Shown here piece by piece: positions 42,694-51,495 of a stretch of DNA of 64,000 nt; the stretch's first letter is position 1, and every line of letters starts with the position of its first letter. The notes beneath the pieces were generated by a model. It was not told the origin of the DNA and searched no databases. It worked only from the letters and a program-made list of their open reading frames with translations. Position numbers and translations under genes: made by a program. The DNA comes from JACMRI01 sp043778625 (GTDB lineage Bacteria > Bacteroidota > Bacteroidia > UBA4408): NCBI GenBank assembly GCA_043778625.1, contig JAYWFU010000001.1:42268-106267 (forward strand), read 5' to 3'.

Positions 42694-44277
42694 ATGGCAG
42701 AAATTAAACCAGCAGAAATAACTGCAATTTTAAGAGAACAATTAGCAGGTGTAAAAACATCAGCAGAGTTAGAGGAAGTAGGTACAATACTTCAAGTGGG
42801 CGATGGTATTGCTCGTGTGTATGGGCTTAACAACGTACAATCAGGCGAGTTAGTTGAGTTTGATAATGGTGCTAAAGGTATTGCATTAAACTTAGAAGAA
42901 GATAACGTAGGTATAGTATTATTAGGCGGTACAGTGGGCTTAAAAGAAGGCTCAACCGCTAAACGTACTAAAACTATTGCCTCAATTAAAGTAGGCGAAA
43001 AAATATTAGGTCGTGTGGTGGATACTTTGGGTAACCCCATTGATGGCAAAGGCGAAATAGGTGGTACATTGTACGATATGCCTATTGAACGTAAAGCACC
43101 AGGCGTTATTTATCGTCAGCCAGTTAATGAGCCATTACAAACGGGTATTAAGGCTATTGATGCGATGATTCCTATTGGTCGTGGACAGCGTGAGTTAATT
43201 ATTGGCGACCGCCAAACAGGTAAAACAGCAGTGGCTATTGATACTATCATCAACCAAAAAGAATTTTACGAAGCGGGCAAACCAGTATATTGTATTTATG
43301 TAGCTATTGGCCAAAAAGGGTCAACAGTTGCAAATATCCAACGTACGTTGGAAGATGCAGGCGCAATGGCATATACTACTATTGTATCAGCTACGGCATC
43401 TGACCCTGCGCCAATGCAGTTTTACGCTCCGTTTGCAGGTGCAGCTATCGGCGAATATTTTCGCGATTCGGGCCGTCCAGCATTAATTATTTACGACGAT
43501 TTATCAAAGCAAGCCGTAGCCTACCGTGAGGTTTCATTATTATTACGTCGTCCACCAGGGCGTGAGGCATACCCAGGCGATGTATTTTACTTACACAGTC
43601 GTTTGCTAGAGCGTGCTGCTAAAATTAATGCGAGCGATGATATTGCTCGTGATATGAACGATTTACCTGAATCAATTAAAGGAATTGTAAAGGGTGGAGG
43701 TTCGTTAACAGCACTACCAATTATTGAAACACAGGCTGGCGACGTTTCGGCGTACATACCTACTAACGTAATTTCGATTACCGACGGACAAATATTTTTG
43801 GAAACCAACCTATTTAACTCAGGGGTACGTCCAGCTATTAACGTAGGTATATCAGTAAGTCGTGTGGGTGGTAACGCTCAAATTAAATCGATGAAAAAAG
43901 TAGCAGGTACCCTTAAATTAGATCAAGCACAGTACCGTGAGTTGGAAGCGTTTTCTAAATTTGGATCAGATTTAGATGCTGCTACTAAAGCAGTATTAGA
44001 CAAAGGTGCACGTAACGTAGAAATTTTAAAACAAGGACAATTCTCACCACAACGTGTAGAACAACAAGTAGCTATACTATATTGTGGTACTAAAGGATTA
44101 TTGCGCGAAGTGCCAGTAAACCGTGTACGTGAGTACGAAAAAGAATACCTTGAAATACTAGAACACAAACACAAGGGAGTACTAAACGATATTAAAGCAG
44201 GTAAAATTGATGATGCTATTACTGGCACATTAGAGCAAGTAGCTAAAGATTTAGCAATGAGCTACCGCAAACAATAG
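42694..44277 (+). CDS. atpA: ATP synthase F1 subunit alpha
   Basis: 527 residues. Walker A is GDRQTGKTA near residue 170, and [16 protein letters not shown] carries the Walker B strand and the following conserved segment. The [14 protein letters not shown] signature is intact. Alpha subunits form the catalytic hexamer with beta; the beta (atpD) and epsilon (atpC) genes are not in this window, as expected for Bacteroidota that encode them separately. Confidence 0.98.
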   Translation: MAEIKPAEITAILREQLAGVKTSAELEEVGTILQVGDGIARVYGLNNVQSGELVEFDNGAKGIALNLEEDNVGIVLLGGTVGLKEGSTAKRTKTIASIKVGEKILGRVVDTLGNPIDGKGEIGGTLYDMPIERKAPGVIYRQPVNEPLQTGIKAIDAMIPIGRGQRELIIGDRQTGKTAVAIDTIINQKEFYEAGKPVYCIYVAIGQKGSTVANIQRTLEDAGAMAYTTIVSATASDPAPMQFYAPFAGAAIGEYFRDSGRPALIIYDDLSKQAVAYREVSLLLRRPPGREAYPGDVFYLHSRLLERAAKINASDDIARDMNDLPESIKGIVKGGGSLTALPIIETQAGDVSAYIPTNVISITDGQIFLETNLFNSGVRPAINVGISVSRVGGNAQIKSMKKVAGTLKLDQAQYRELEAFSKFGSDLDAATKAVLDKGARNVEILKQGQFSPQRVEQQVAILYCGTKGLLREVPVNRVREYEKEYLEILEHKHKGVLNDIKAGKIDDAITGTLEQVAKDLAMSYRKQ

Positions 44278-44299
44278 TATTTAATACCACCTAATTTTT

Positions 44300-44337
44300 A
44301 TAGTTGCGTTTGATTAATTTTAATTAAACGCAACTAT
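44300..44337 (+). promoter_or_regulatory. Intercistronic hairpin atpA-atpG
   Basis: ATAGTTGCGTTTGATTAA pairs with TTAATTAAACGCAACTAT with one mismatch around a TTT loop. It is a strong AT-rich stem in the 89-base atpA-atpG gap and a candidate partial terminator or stability element. Confidence 0.6.
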
Positions 44338-44366
44338 TTCAACCCACATTTATTACTTTACTACCT

Positions 44367-45254
44367 ATGCCAAATTTAAAAGAAGTTCGTAATCGTATAG
44401 TATCTATATCATCAACACAGCAAATAACCAAAGCCATGAAAATGGTTTCGGCCGCTAAGCTAAAGCGTGCTACCGATGCTATTACGCAAATGCGCCCTTA
44501 CTCTAACAAGCTAAGCGAAATATTACAAAACCTAAGCTCAAGCCTCGATACTAGCGAAAACGTGTGCTCACGCGTGTCGCCTGTTGAAAATGTGTTGGTA
44601 GTATTAATGACATCTAACCGTGGATTGTGTGGAGGATTCAATGGTAGTATTATTAAAAAAGTAAACACATTAATTCGCGAAGATTACGCAGGTAAGCATG
44701 TAACGGTATTGTGTATTGGTAAAAAAGGAGCGGACTTTTACAAGCGTACCGAGCATAATATACACGGTATGGGCTTACCGCAAGACCATGAGTTAAACGA
44801 ATTGGTAAACGCACCTAGCTACGATAAAACAGTACACGTGGCGGAAGCTATAATGACGGATTTTGTAGAAAGCGATTTTCAAAAAGTAGTATTGGTATAT
44901 AACCAATTTAAAAATGCAGCGGTGCAAGACGTTACAGTGGAACAATTTTTACCTATAGCTCCTGCGCCAGTTACTGCCACCAAAGCCACTACAAGCGAGT
45001 ACATATTTGAACCTAGCAAAGAATTTATTGTAGCAGAATTAATACCTAAAAGCCTTAAAACTCAGTTATACAAAGCGGTGTTAGACAGTATAGCATCGGA
45101 GCACGGTGCGCGCATGACCGCCATGCACAAAGCAACCGACAATGCGGGCAACTTAATTAAAGAACTAAAACTTACCTACAACAAAGCCCGCCAAGCAGCC
45201 ATTACCAAAGAAATATTGGAAATAGTAGGTGGCGCAGAAGCATTAAAAGGATAA
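44367..45254 (+). CDS. atpG: ATP synthase F1 subunit gamma
   Basis: 295 residues, standard length. The N-terminal coiled-coil start is PNLKEVRNRIVSISSTQQITKAMKMV (quoted in part as RIVSISSTQQITKAMKMV), followed by the SNRGLCGGFN motif and the C-terminal helix [22 protein letters not shown]. It is the central rotor shaft. The last 133 bases are present a second time at 47044-47176. A hairpin with 24-bp arms follows at 45280. Confidence 0.97.
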   Translation: MPNLKEVRNRIVSISSTQQITKAMKMVSAAKLKRATDAITQMRPYSNKLSEILQNLSSSLDTSENVCSRVSPVENVLVVLMTSNRGLCGGFNGSIIKKVNTLIREDYAGKHVTVLCIGKKGADFYKRTEHNIHGMGLPQDHELNELVNAPSYDKTVHVAEAIMTDFVESDFQKVVLVYNQFKNAAVQDVTVEQFLPIAPAPVTATKATTSEYIFEPSKEFIVAELIPKSLKTQLYKAVLDSIASEHGARMTAMHKATDNAGNLIKELKLTYNKARQAAITKEILEIVGGAEALKG

Positions 45255-45279
45255 TTAGGTACTATTATAAATAGTTAAA

Positions 45280-45346
45280 AACAAACTAAGGTGTAAATAG
45301 TTGAAATGCGTAATGCGTATTACAACTATTTACACCTTAGTTTGTT
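45280..45346 (+). terminator. Long perfect-arm hairpin after atpG
   Basis: Two perfect 24-nt arms (starting AACAAACTAAGGTG, ending CACCTTAGTTTGTT) surround a 19-nt loop that can pair further (AATGCG/CGTATT). It probably ends the atp operon, though there is no classical U-tract; it could also be a fold-back structure left by an insertion. Confidence 0.7.
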
Positions 45347-45414
45347 AAGTTTACTTGGAGTTAACCCTATTAAGATAATTGAAAATAAAATTGTAGTATT
45401 GCGTATAGTATAGA

Positions 45415-45424
45415 GTTGGCAGTA
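45415..45424 (+). repeat. Left 10-bp inverted repeat of caspase cassette
   Basis: GTTGGCAGTA here is the exact reverse complement of TACTGCCAAC at 46644-46653. The two bracket exactly the membrane protein and caspase-like genes, leaving 47 and 7 bases of margin. Confidence 0.6.
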
Positions 45425-45471
45425 ATTTTATGACGACAGTGCTAACGAAAATTTGAATTAAAAACAATTTA

Positions 45472-45902
45472 ATGACAATGGACATAACAGCAGCAGCAAT
45501 AGCGACAATTATTTCAAGTTGCGTGGCAACAATTGTTGCGTTACGACTTAACAAGGCAAATGCAAAAAAACATTAAACAACCAACTTGACGGTATTATCA
45601 AAATCGCAATTCAGTATCCCTATTTAGAAAACACTGCCTTTGCAAATACTTGGACAGCAAACAAAAATTCTGAGGACGAAAAACATTTGCGTTATGACAA
45701 TTATTGCACTTTAGTTTTTAATTACTTGTCACGACTTTGTGAGCATTACAATTTTGACAAAGTTGAAATTAGGAAACATCTAAATGTTAGGGACTGGATT
45801 AGAGTTCATAAACAATGTTGGGAAAATCCATCTACGCCTTTTGAAAATGCAGACGGATATTCAAAAGAGTTTAAAAAATTCATAAACGCCTATTTAAAAT
45901 GA
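45472..45902 (+). pseudogene. Membrane-anchored partner of the caspase-like gene, interrupted by a -1 frameshift at A7
   Basis: From ATG 45472 the frame encodes a transmembrane segment (AAAIATIISSCVATIVALRL) and stops at 45574-45576. The -1 frame continues from the same point (TLNNQLDGIIKIAIQYPYLE) to TGA 45902, giving a joined product of 143 residues with a Tyr/Trp-rich helical domain (LVFNYLSRLCEHYNF, LNVRDWIRVHKQCW). The switch lies at the A7 run 45564-45570, in phase GCA AAA AAA C, a possible slippery heptamer. The stop overlaps the caspase gene start (ATGA), so the genes are translationally coupled. I recognise no family. It may be a true programmed frameshift, a mutation or a homopolymer sequencing error. 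Confidence 0.6.
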
Positions 45903-46636
45903 TAAGACGAGCTTTAATAATCTATTGTAACGATACAGAAAGTGGCGAATTAGACGGTCCACCTCACGACAATCAAAACTTTTTCGACTACTTAACAAGT
46001 AGTTTGGGCGGGAATTGGTATAATGAAGAAATATGTTCCTTACAAAATCTAAGTTCTGTTCAAGTTGCAAATGCAATCAATAGATTTTTAAATGGGGCTG
46101 ACTATACTTTTATAATTTTCACAGGACACGGATTTATCAATCTAGACGAGAGAAGACGACAATATGTAGAGTTGTTAAATGGCGATGTTCCTATTTTAAA
46201 TTTAAAGACCACAGCTAAAAGACAAACTCTAATCGTTGACGCTTGTAGAGGTTTTTTTAGTCCTGCACGAGAACTGACTAAGGCTTTTGGAGATGTTTTG
46301 GAGCATTTTACAGGAAAACCCAATACAAGAAAAATCTTTGATAATGCAGTTCTAAAAGCCGATGAAGGTTTGACTGTTCTTTATGCTGCAAGTAGAAATC
46401 AAACAGCATTAGACACGGAAGAAGGTACTGCCTATTTATTATCACTTCTTGAAGTTGCAGAAAATTGGGGAGATACTAATAAGAAATATAACGTATTACC
46501 AATTAACGTTGCTCACGAACGTGCTAAAATATATTTGAATGAAACCTTTAACACAATACAAGTGCCATCACAAAAGGCGGAGAAACGAATAAATCATTTT
46601 CCTTTCGCTGTAAAAACGACAATGATAAATGGATAA
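45899..46636 (+). CDS. Caspase-like cysteine protease (peptidase C14 superfamily)
   Basis: 245 residues. The caspase His-Cys dyad is clear: His77 in FIIFTGHGF at the end of a hydrophobic strand and Cys116 in TLIVDACRG at the next. The first strand RALIIYCNDTESGELDGPPHD resembles the caspase-fold opening with its insertion of small residues (quoted here in part: RALIIYCND). Bacterial caspase-like proteases often act as effectors that are activated by partner sensors and cleave cell proteins in abortive infection or programmed death. The upstream membrane protein is the probable partner. Arg codons are mostly AGA and CGA. No bacteriophage genes are near. Confidence 0.85.
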   Translation: MIRRALIIYCNDTESGELDGPPHDNQNFFDYLTSSLGGNWYNEEICSLQNLSSVQVANAINRFLNGADYTFIIFTGHGFINLDERRRQYVELLNGDVPILNLKTTAKRQTLIVDACRGFFSPARELTKAFGDVLEHFTGKPNTRKIFDNAVLKADEGLTVLYAASRNQTALDTEEGTAYLLSLLEVAENWGDTNKKYNVLPINVAHERAKIYLNETFNTIQVPSQKAEKRINHFPFAVKTTMING

Positions 46637-46895
46637 TAAAAACTACTGCCAACAGGACCTACCCAAAAGGCTGGTTTTCGTGTTCCAAAGACAGTCGTGT
46701 GATTAATCAAAGTTTCGTTCTCCGCATGAATATTTGTGGTAAAAATAACCACCTTCGCCAAGCGCCAAACCGTTAGTAGCAAACGCACCGCATCATAATT
46801 TTAAAGTGCTTAAAACAATAAAAAGCTAATAAATTTTTGAAATAATTTACAAACTTTTAAAGTATTTTTAACAAAGAAATTTAGATGTAAATTAC
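46637..46895. other. Non-coding right flank of caspase cassette with inverted repeat
   Basis: The right 10-bp inverted repeat TACTGCCAAC lies at 46644-46653. A GC-richer stretch up to CCGTTAGTAGC (46770-46780) includes a small stem GTGGT-AAAAATA-ACCAC at 46736-46752. The remainder to 46895 is very AT-rich and noncoding. The arrangement resembles a cassette boundary rather than ordinary intergenic DNA, but strict integron attC core sites (RYYYAAC/GTTRRRY) are not met. After 46896 only a 17-codon open frame (MKNIDKRSLENAYRLFA) is seen. Confidence 0.5.
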
Positions 46896-47005
46896 ATGAA
46901 AAACATTGATAAAAGGAGTTTAGAAAATGCATATCGCTTATTTGCGTAGGTCACAAGAATTTCATTTACGATAGTATAACTAAAAATAAAATAGGCTCTT
47001 AATAG

Positions 47006-47176
<171 letters not shown>

Positions 47177-47322
47177 GAACCACTTAATTATATATTAGTT
47201 GCGAAAAGCCTTTTTTTACAGCTAAATTAGTAACTAGTTTGCAGGTGTTGCAAAGCCAATAACACCCTCCGTTTATTTAAAATAATTGTATCTTTAGCTA
47301 AATTTATTACTCCACAGGCTTA

Positions 47323-47946
47323 ATGCAATTATTAGATACTATACGCAATAAAAAATTTTGGCTGCATTTATCATTGGCTGCACTAACAGTTAGCGTACTT
47401 GCTTTTGTAGCATTTAAGCTACTTAATACCGCTACACGCCATGGACAAAGTGTTGAGGTACCTAATTTTAAAGGAATAAAAGTAAGTGCCCTTAATACTA
47501 CTTTTGCTAATTTGCAGTTAAAGTACGAAATCATTGATTCGATATTTGACCCCAAACAACCCAAAGGCACCGTGATAGATCAAACTCCTGCACCTACATT
47601 TAAAGTAAAAAACGATAGGGTTATATACCTTACCGTAAATGCAAGTACACCTCCTCAATTAAAAATGCCTAATCTTAAAGATGCCTCCTTGCGCCAAGCC
47701 GAGAGTGTGTTACTGTCGTACGGCTTAGTGTTGGGTAAGTTAACTTACAAACCTGATTATGCCAAAGATGCCGTGTTAGAACAACGTTACAAAGGCAATG
47801 CAATTAAGGCAGGGGCTATGCTTAGCTATGGTGCTACCATTGATTTGGTGTTAGGCGATGGCCTCGAAGAGGCTGATACCACCAGTACACCAAGCATTGA
47901 TGTAAATAACAGTGTTGAACCTACTAATACCACCACTAATGATTAA
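47323..47946 (+). CDS. PASTA domain membrane protein
   Basis: 207 residues: an N-terminal transmembrane anchor (FWLHLSLAALTVSVLAFVAF), then two PASTA domains of about 65 residues (VEVPNFKGIKVSALNTTF and LKMPNLKDASLRQAESVL starts), and a Thr/Asn-rich tail. PASTA domains bind peptidoglycan fragments or beta-lactams. There is no kinase or penicillin-binding domain. The stop overlaps the start of the next gene (ATGATTAA). Confidence 0.87.
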   Translation: MQLLDTIRNKKFWLHLSLAALTVSVLAFVAFKLLNTATRHGQSVEVPNFKGIKVSALNTTFANLQLKYEIIDSIFDPKQPKGTVIDQTPAPTFKVKNDRVIYLTVNASTPPQLKMPNLKDASLRQAESVLLSYGLVLGKLTYKPDYAKDAVLEQRYKGNAIKAGAMLSYGATIDLVLGDGLEEADTTSTPSIDVNNSVEPTNTTTND

Positions 47947-50242
47947 GGCAATAACGCTTACATTGCTGGTGTGTGGCACATTACAAACTATGGCGCAAGT
48001 GCAAGAGGTAGTAACGCCCCTACGCTATAATCCAACGCTAATTCAGCAAAAAATAACGGAGCAAGAAGCTCAACAGCAGTCGCAAGCAGCACGTATGGCA
48101 AATACCTACAAGCGTTATTTTTACTTTCAGGTAGATACATTAGCACTCCCTTTTATTGATGATTTTAGTCGCGACCTCACGGCAGATTACCGCAATTACG
48201 CTTATCCCGCTAGTGCGCAATACGATATATATCCGTTTTATAATTTTACGGTTAATGGTAGTTACCAAAGTAGTGTGCAGTTTAATACTGATACCGCTTT
48301 TAGTTATTCAATAACAAATAATACAATTGTAAAAACACCCTTGCCTCAGTTTGCTATTGATTCGTTGGGCACACTTAACAACCTACCTCCGTTTACTACT
48401 CCCATTAAGGGTTTTGCTGTGTGGCCTCCGTATTATAAAGTTAATTTTGATACCGCTGGAGGTATTGTTACCAAAAAAGACTCCGTATTTATAGCCAATA
48501 ACACATGGTATTTAGACACCTTTGCCATACGTGTGGTGCAAATGAAAGGTAAGGCAGGGCATTATATTGACAACAACGTATTTGTAAACAATAGTTTTCC
48601 TAAAAACCAACCTACACAAGGCGTAGCCACATTTGATGGGTTAAATAATGAGGGCTTACCTTATAATAATTTTGTAAACCCTAATGCGTATGGGCTGGCA
48701 GATATGCTCACTTCAAAACCTATTAACTTGTTTGTGCCCAATGGTGTAAACGACTCTGTTTACTTTAGTTTTTATTACGAACCCAAAGGCTATGGTAATG
48801 CCCCCAATGCCACACAAGACTCACTAGTGCTGGAGTTTAAAGCCCCTAACGACACCGAATGGACATATATATGGAAAGCCGAAGGCGACAGCACAGGCAG
48901 TTATTATTTTAAATGGGTAAATATTCCAATTATTGACCTTAAATTTTTAAAAGTTGGTTTTCAGTTTAGATTTAAGAACTACGCAACACTTTCGGGCGCG
49001 TTCGACCATTGGCATATCGATTATATTTATATTAATAAAGGGCGCACCTACAACGATAGGTATTTGGATGATGTAGCATTTATTAATACTAATCAAAACT
49101 TGCTCAACGGCTACACTCACATGCCTTACAAACAATATCGTAAAGCAAATTTTAAATCGTCGTTTGATAATTATATCAACAACTTAAATCCTCCTAATGC
49201 ATTAAGCGAAAACACAAGCACTAATTATTTTATAACCGAAAACAATAACGTAAACACCTTTACCTATGCCCCCGGAACTGGCGCTGCAGTGCTATTAGGG
49301 CAAGGCGTTAATCAGCCAGGCAGTAATACTATTGGTTTTAATAATTTAATACACCCTATTATACCTGCTGCTGCGCAGTACGCTGATTCGCAGGTGTGCA
49401 AGTATTATGTAATGAAACAATTTGTACACCAGTCTAATGATCTTAATCCGTATAACGATACCGTGTATTACAAGCAATACATTGCTAACTTTTTGTCGTA
49501 TGATGATGGTACGGCGGAGGCAGGTTACGAGCTAAAGTTAAATCAGTTTTTGCCCGAAGGTAAGTTAGCCTACCAAGTAGAATTGGTAACACCCGATGTA
49601 CTTACAGCCGTGCGTTATTATTTTTTGCCCCAAATACTTGATGCCCGTTTGCACGATTTTAAAATTACTATTTGGGAAGATGATGGCGCAGGAAAACCAG
49701 GCGTAATTAAATACGAACAAACGCCTAACGCAAACCCAACGTATGGCGTTAGCACTAATTTTTATTACGAGTATGCGCTTACAACCCCTGTAAACTTAGG
49801 TGCTGGCAAGTATTACATAGGTTTGCAACAAAATCATAACAATAACCTTAACTTAGGGTTAGACCTTAATACCATAAGCAGCACCCGCATGTATTACAAT
49901 GCTGGCTTGGGCTGGAACCAAAGTATAGTGCAAGGTAGCTGGATGCTGCGCCCAGTGTTTGGCACTTGTCCGTTTGTAACAGGCAGTACCATTGGTATTG
50001 GGGAGCAAAATGATACTCATAAATTAATATATCCCAATCCTGCAACAAACGAGGTTACTATTGAAACCGCCATTAATACTACTATTGAAGTAATGGATTA
50101 TACAGGTAAAGTTATTGAAACCCTAACCGCTACAACCCTTGCTACAACCCTTGCTACTACTACATGGAGTGCGGGCATGTACATTATTAAACTAAGTAAT
50201 AATAACACTACTAGCATACACAAATTAGTAGTAACGCATTAA
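47939..50242 (+). CDS. T9SS type A sorting-domain secreted protein
   Basis: 767 residues from ATG 47939, chosen because it gives the signal peptide MIKAITLTLLVCGTLQTMAQ. A longer start at 47912 would add nine residues. A long beta-rich body without recognisable enzymes is followed by a type A C-terminal domain (LIYPNPATNEVTIE to SIHKLVVTH). Near 50131-50160 a 12-base microrepeat encodes TATTLATTLATT. It is coupled to the PASTA gene by an 8-base overlap and probably acts on the cell surface. Confidence 0.87.
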   Translation: MIKAITLTLLVCGTLQTMAQVQEVVTPLRYNPTLIQQKITEQEAQQQSQAARMANTYKRYFYFQVDTLALPFIDDFSRDLTADYRNYAYPASAQYDIYPFYNFTVNGSYQSSVQFNTDTAFSYSITNNTIVKTPLPQFAIDSLGTLNNLPPFTTPIKGFAVWPPYYKVNFDTAGGIVTKKDSVFIANNTWYLDTFAIRVVQMKGKAGHYIDNNVFVNNSFPKNQPTQGVATFDGLNNEGLPYNNFVNPNAYGLADMLTSKPINLFVPNGVNDSVYFSFYYEPKGYGNAPNATQDSLVLEFKAPNDTEWTYIWKAEGDSTGSYYFKWVNIPIIDLKFLKVGFQFRFKNYATLSGAFDHWHIDYIYINKGRTYNDRYLDDVAFINTNQNLLNGYTHMPYKQYRKANFKSSFDNYINNLNPPNALSENTSTNYFITENNNVNTFTYAPGTGAAVLLGQGVNQPGSNTIGFNNLIHPIIPAAAQYADSQVCKYYVMKQFVHQSNDLNPYNDTVYYKQYIANFLSYDDGTAEAGYELKLNQFLPEGKLAYQVELVTPDVLTAVRYYFLPQILDARLHDFKITIWEDDGAGKPGVIKYEQTPNANPTYGVSTNFYYEYALTTPVNLGAGKYYIGLQQNHNNNLNLGLDLNTISSTRMYYNAGLGWNQSIVQGSWMLRPVFGTCPFVTGSTIGIGEQNDTHKLIYPNPATNEVTIETAINTTIEVMDYTGKVIETLTATTLATTLATTTWSAGMYIIKLSNNNTTSIHKLVVTH

Positions 50243-50270
50243 ACGAAACAACAACAAATACTATAATTAT

Positions 50271-50618
50271 ATGGACAGTGTAAGACAGCAAAAAGTAGCA
50301 CGATTACTACAAAAAGAACTAGGCGAATATTTTAGAGCCAACACCCGCGAGTTTTTTGGCGGAGCATTAATAACAGTTACCGTAGTGCGTATAAGCCCTG
50401 ATATGAGCGTGGCTAAAGCCTACTTGAGTTTGTTTATAGTAGGTAATAAATTTGGTAAAGAAGAATTGCTCGATGCTATTAACGAACAAAAACGCGAAAT
50501 ACGTAAGTACATATCCATGATTACTAAATCGCAATTGAGGATAGTGCCCGAACTTATTTTTTATGTAGATGACTCGTTGGATTACGCCGAAAAAATTGAT
50601 AGCTTACTAAAAAAATAA
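50271..50618 (+). CDS. rbfA: 30S ribosome-binding factor RbfA
   Basis: 115 residues. A KH-type fold binding 16S rRNA near helix 1 during 30S maturation and cold adaptation. Family motifs VARLLQKELGEYFR, ITVTVVRISPDMSVAKAYLS and LRIVPELIFYVDDSLDYAEKIDSLL, each quoted in part, are clear. In many Bacteroidota rbfA is followed by the LolC/E-type permease; here about 2.8 kb intervenes. Confidence 0.93.
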   Translation: MDSVRQQKVARLLQKELGEYFRANTREFFGGALITVTVVRISPDMSVAKAYLSLFIVGNKFGKEELLDAINEQKREIRKYISMITKSQLRIVPELIFYVDDSLDYAEKIDSLLKK

Positions 50619-50666
50619 TTGCAACTTAGCGACTTACATAAATTTCAAAAAACACAACAACACACC

Positions 50667-51476
50667 ATGCAGTACGACCCAATTAAACGTTCGTTAGGAG
50701 GAGTATTTAATCAAACTCCATTTTTACGCAAAATATTTTACAAGTTATTAGATTTATTATTGCTACGCACGTGGCACGTACACAAAGAATTAAATGCTTG
50801 GATGGTATTAAACCCTAATAAAACGGAGGTGTTTGATGCAGGCTCGGGCTACGGACAATACAGTTATTATTTGGCTAACCTTAACCCAAAATTTAACATA
50901 GTAGCGGTAGATGTTAAGGAAGAACAAATAGCCGATTGCAACCAGTTTTTTGCGCAAGCGGGAAAAACTAATGTAAAATTTGAAGTAGGTGATTTAACAC
51001 AATACAACAAACCAAATGCCTTTGATTTGGCACTATCAGTAGATGTTATGGAGCATATATTGGAAGACGTAGCAGTGTTTAAAAACATTTACACCTCGTT
51101 GCGCTCAGGCGGAATGTTGTTAATATCCACTCCGTCAGACCAAGGCGGAAGCGATGTACACGAAGGCGAAGAAGGTTCGTTTATTGAAGAACACGTGCGC
51201 GACGGCTACGCCATAACCGATATTGAAGCAAAATTAAAACTAGCAGGCTTTACCAACATAGTAAGCCGCTACGCCTACGGTAAGTTTGGCACTATTGCTT
51301 GGCGTATGAGCATGAAATGGCCTATACAACTACTGGGCGTAAGCAAATTATTTTTTGTGTTAGTACCGTTTTACTACCTTGTAACTTACCCAATATGCTA
51401 CGTGCTTAATTATCTTGATACCAACAACGACAACCCAACAGGTACTGGGTTAATTGTGAGGGCGTATAAGGGGTAG
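50667..51476 (+). CDS. Class I SAM-dependent methyltransferase
   Basis: 269 residues from ATG 50667; a TTG at 50619, directly after the rbfA stop, would add 16 residues. The SAM-binding motif I VFDAGSGYGQYSYYLA and motif II IVAVDVKEEQI are present, with DLALSVDVMEHI as motif III-IV. The C-terminus carries hydrophobic segments (LLGVSKLFFVLVPFYYLVTYPICYVL, in part), suggesting membrane association. The substrate is unknown. Codon use resembles neighbouring core genes. Confidence 0.82.
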   Translation: MQYDPIKRSLGGVFNQTPFLRKIFYKLLDLLLLRTWHVHKELNAWMVLNPNKTEVFDAGSGYGQYSYYLANLNPKFNIVAVDVKEEQIADCNQFFAQAGKTNVKFEVGDLTQYNKPNAFDLALSVDVMEHILEDVAVFKNIYTSLRSGGMLLISTPSDQGGSDVHEGEEGSFIEEHVRDGYAITDIEAKLKLAGFTNIVSRYAYGKFGTIAWRMSMKWPIQLLGVSKLFFVLVPFYYLVTYPICYVLNYLDTNNDNPTGTGLIVRAYKG

Positions 51477-51495
51477 GTAAAATAAAAATGATAAA

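Noticed and set aside
45472..45576. Separate 34-codon peptide upstream of the caspase genes
   Set aside because: It reads on smoothly into the -1 frame with matching protein character, so I treat it as the N-terminus of one interrupted gene.
46644..46780. Integron attC site after the caspase gene
   Set aside because: The GTTRRRY and RYYYAAC core sites are not satisfied and no integrase is in the window; only the inverted repeats are supported.
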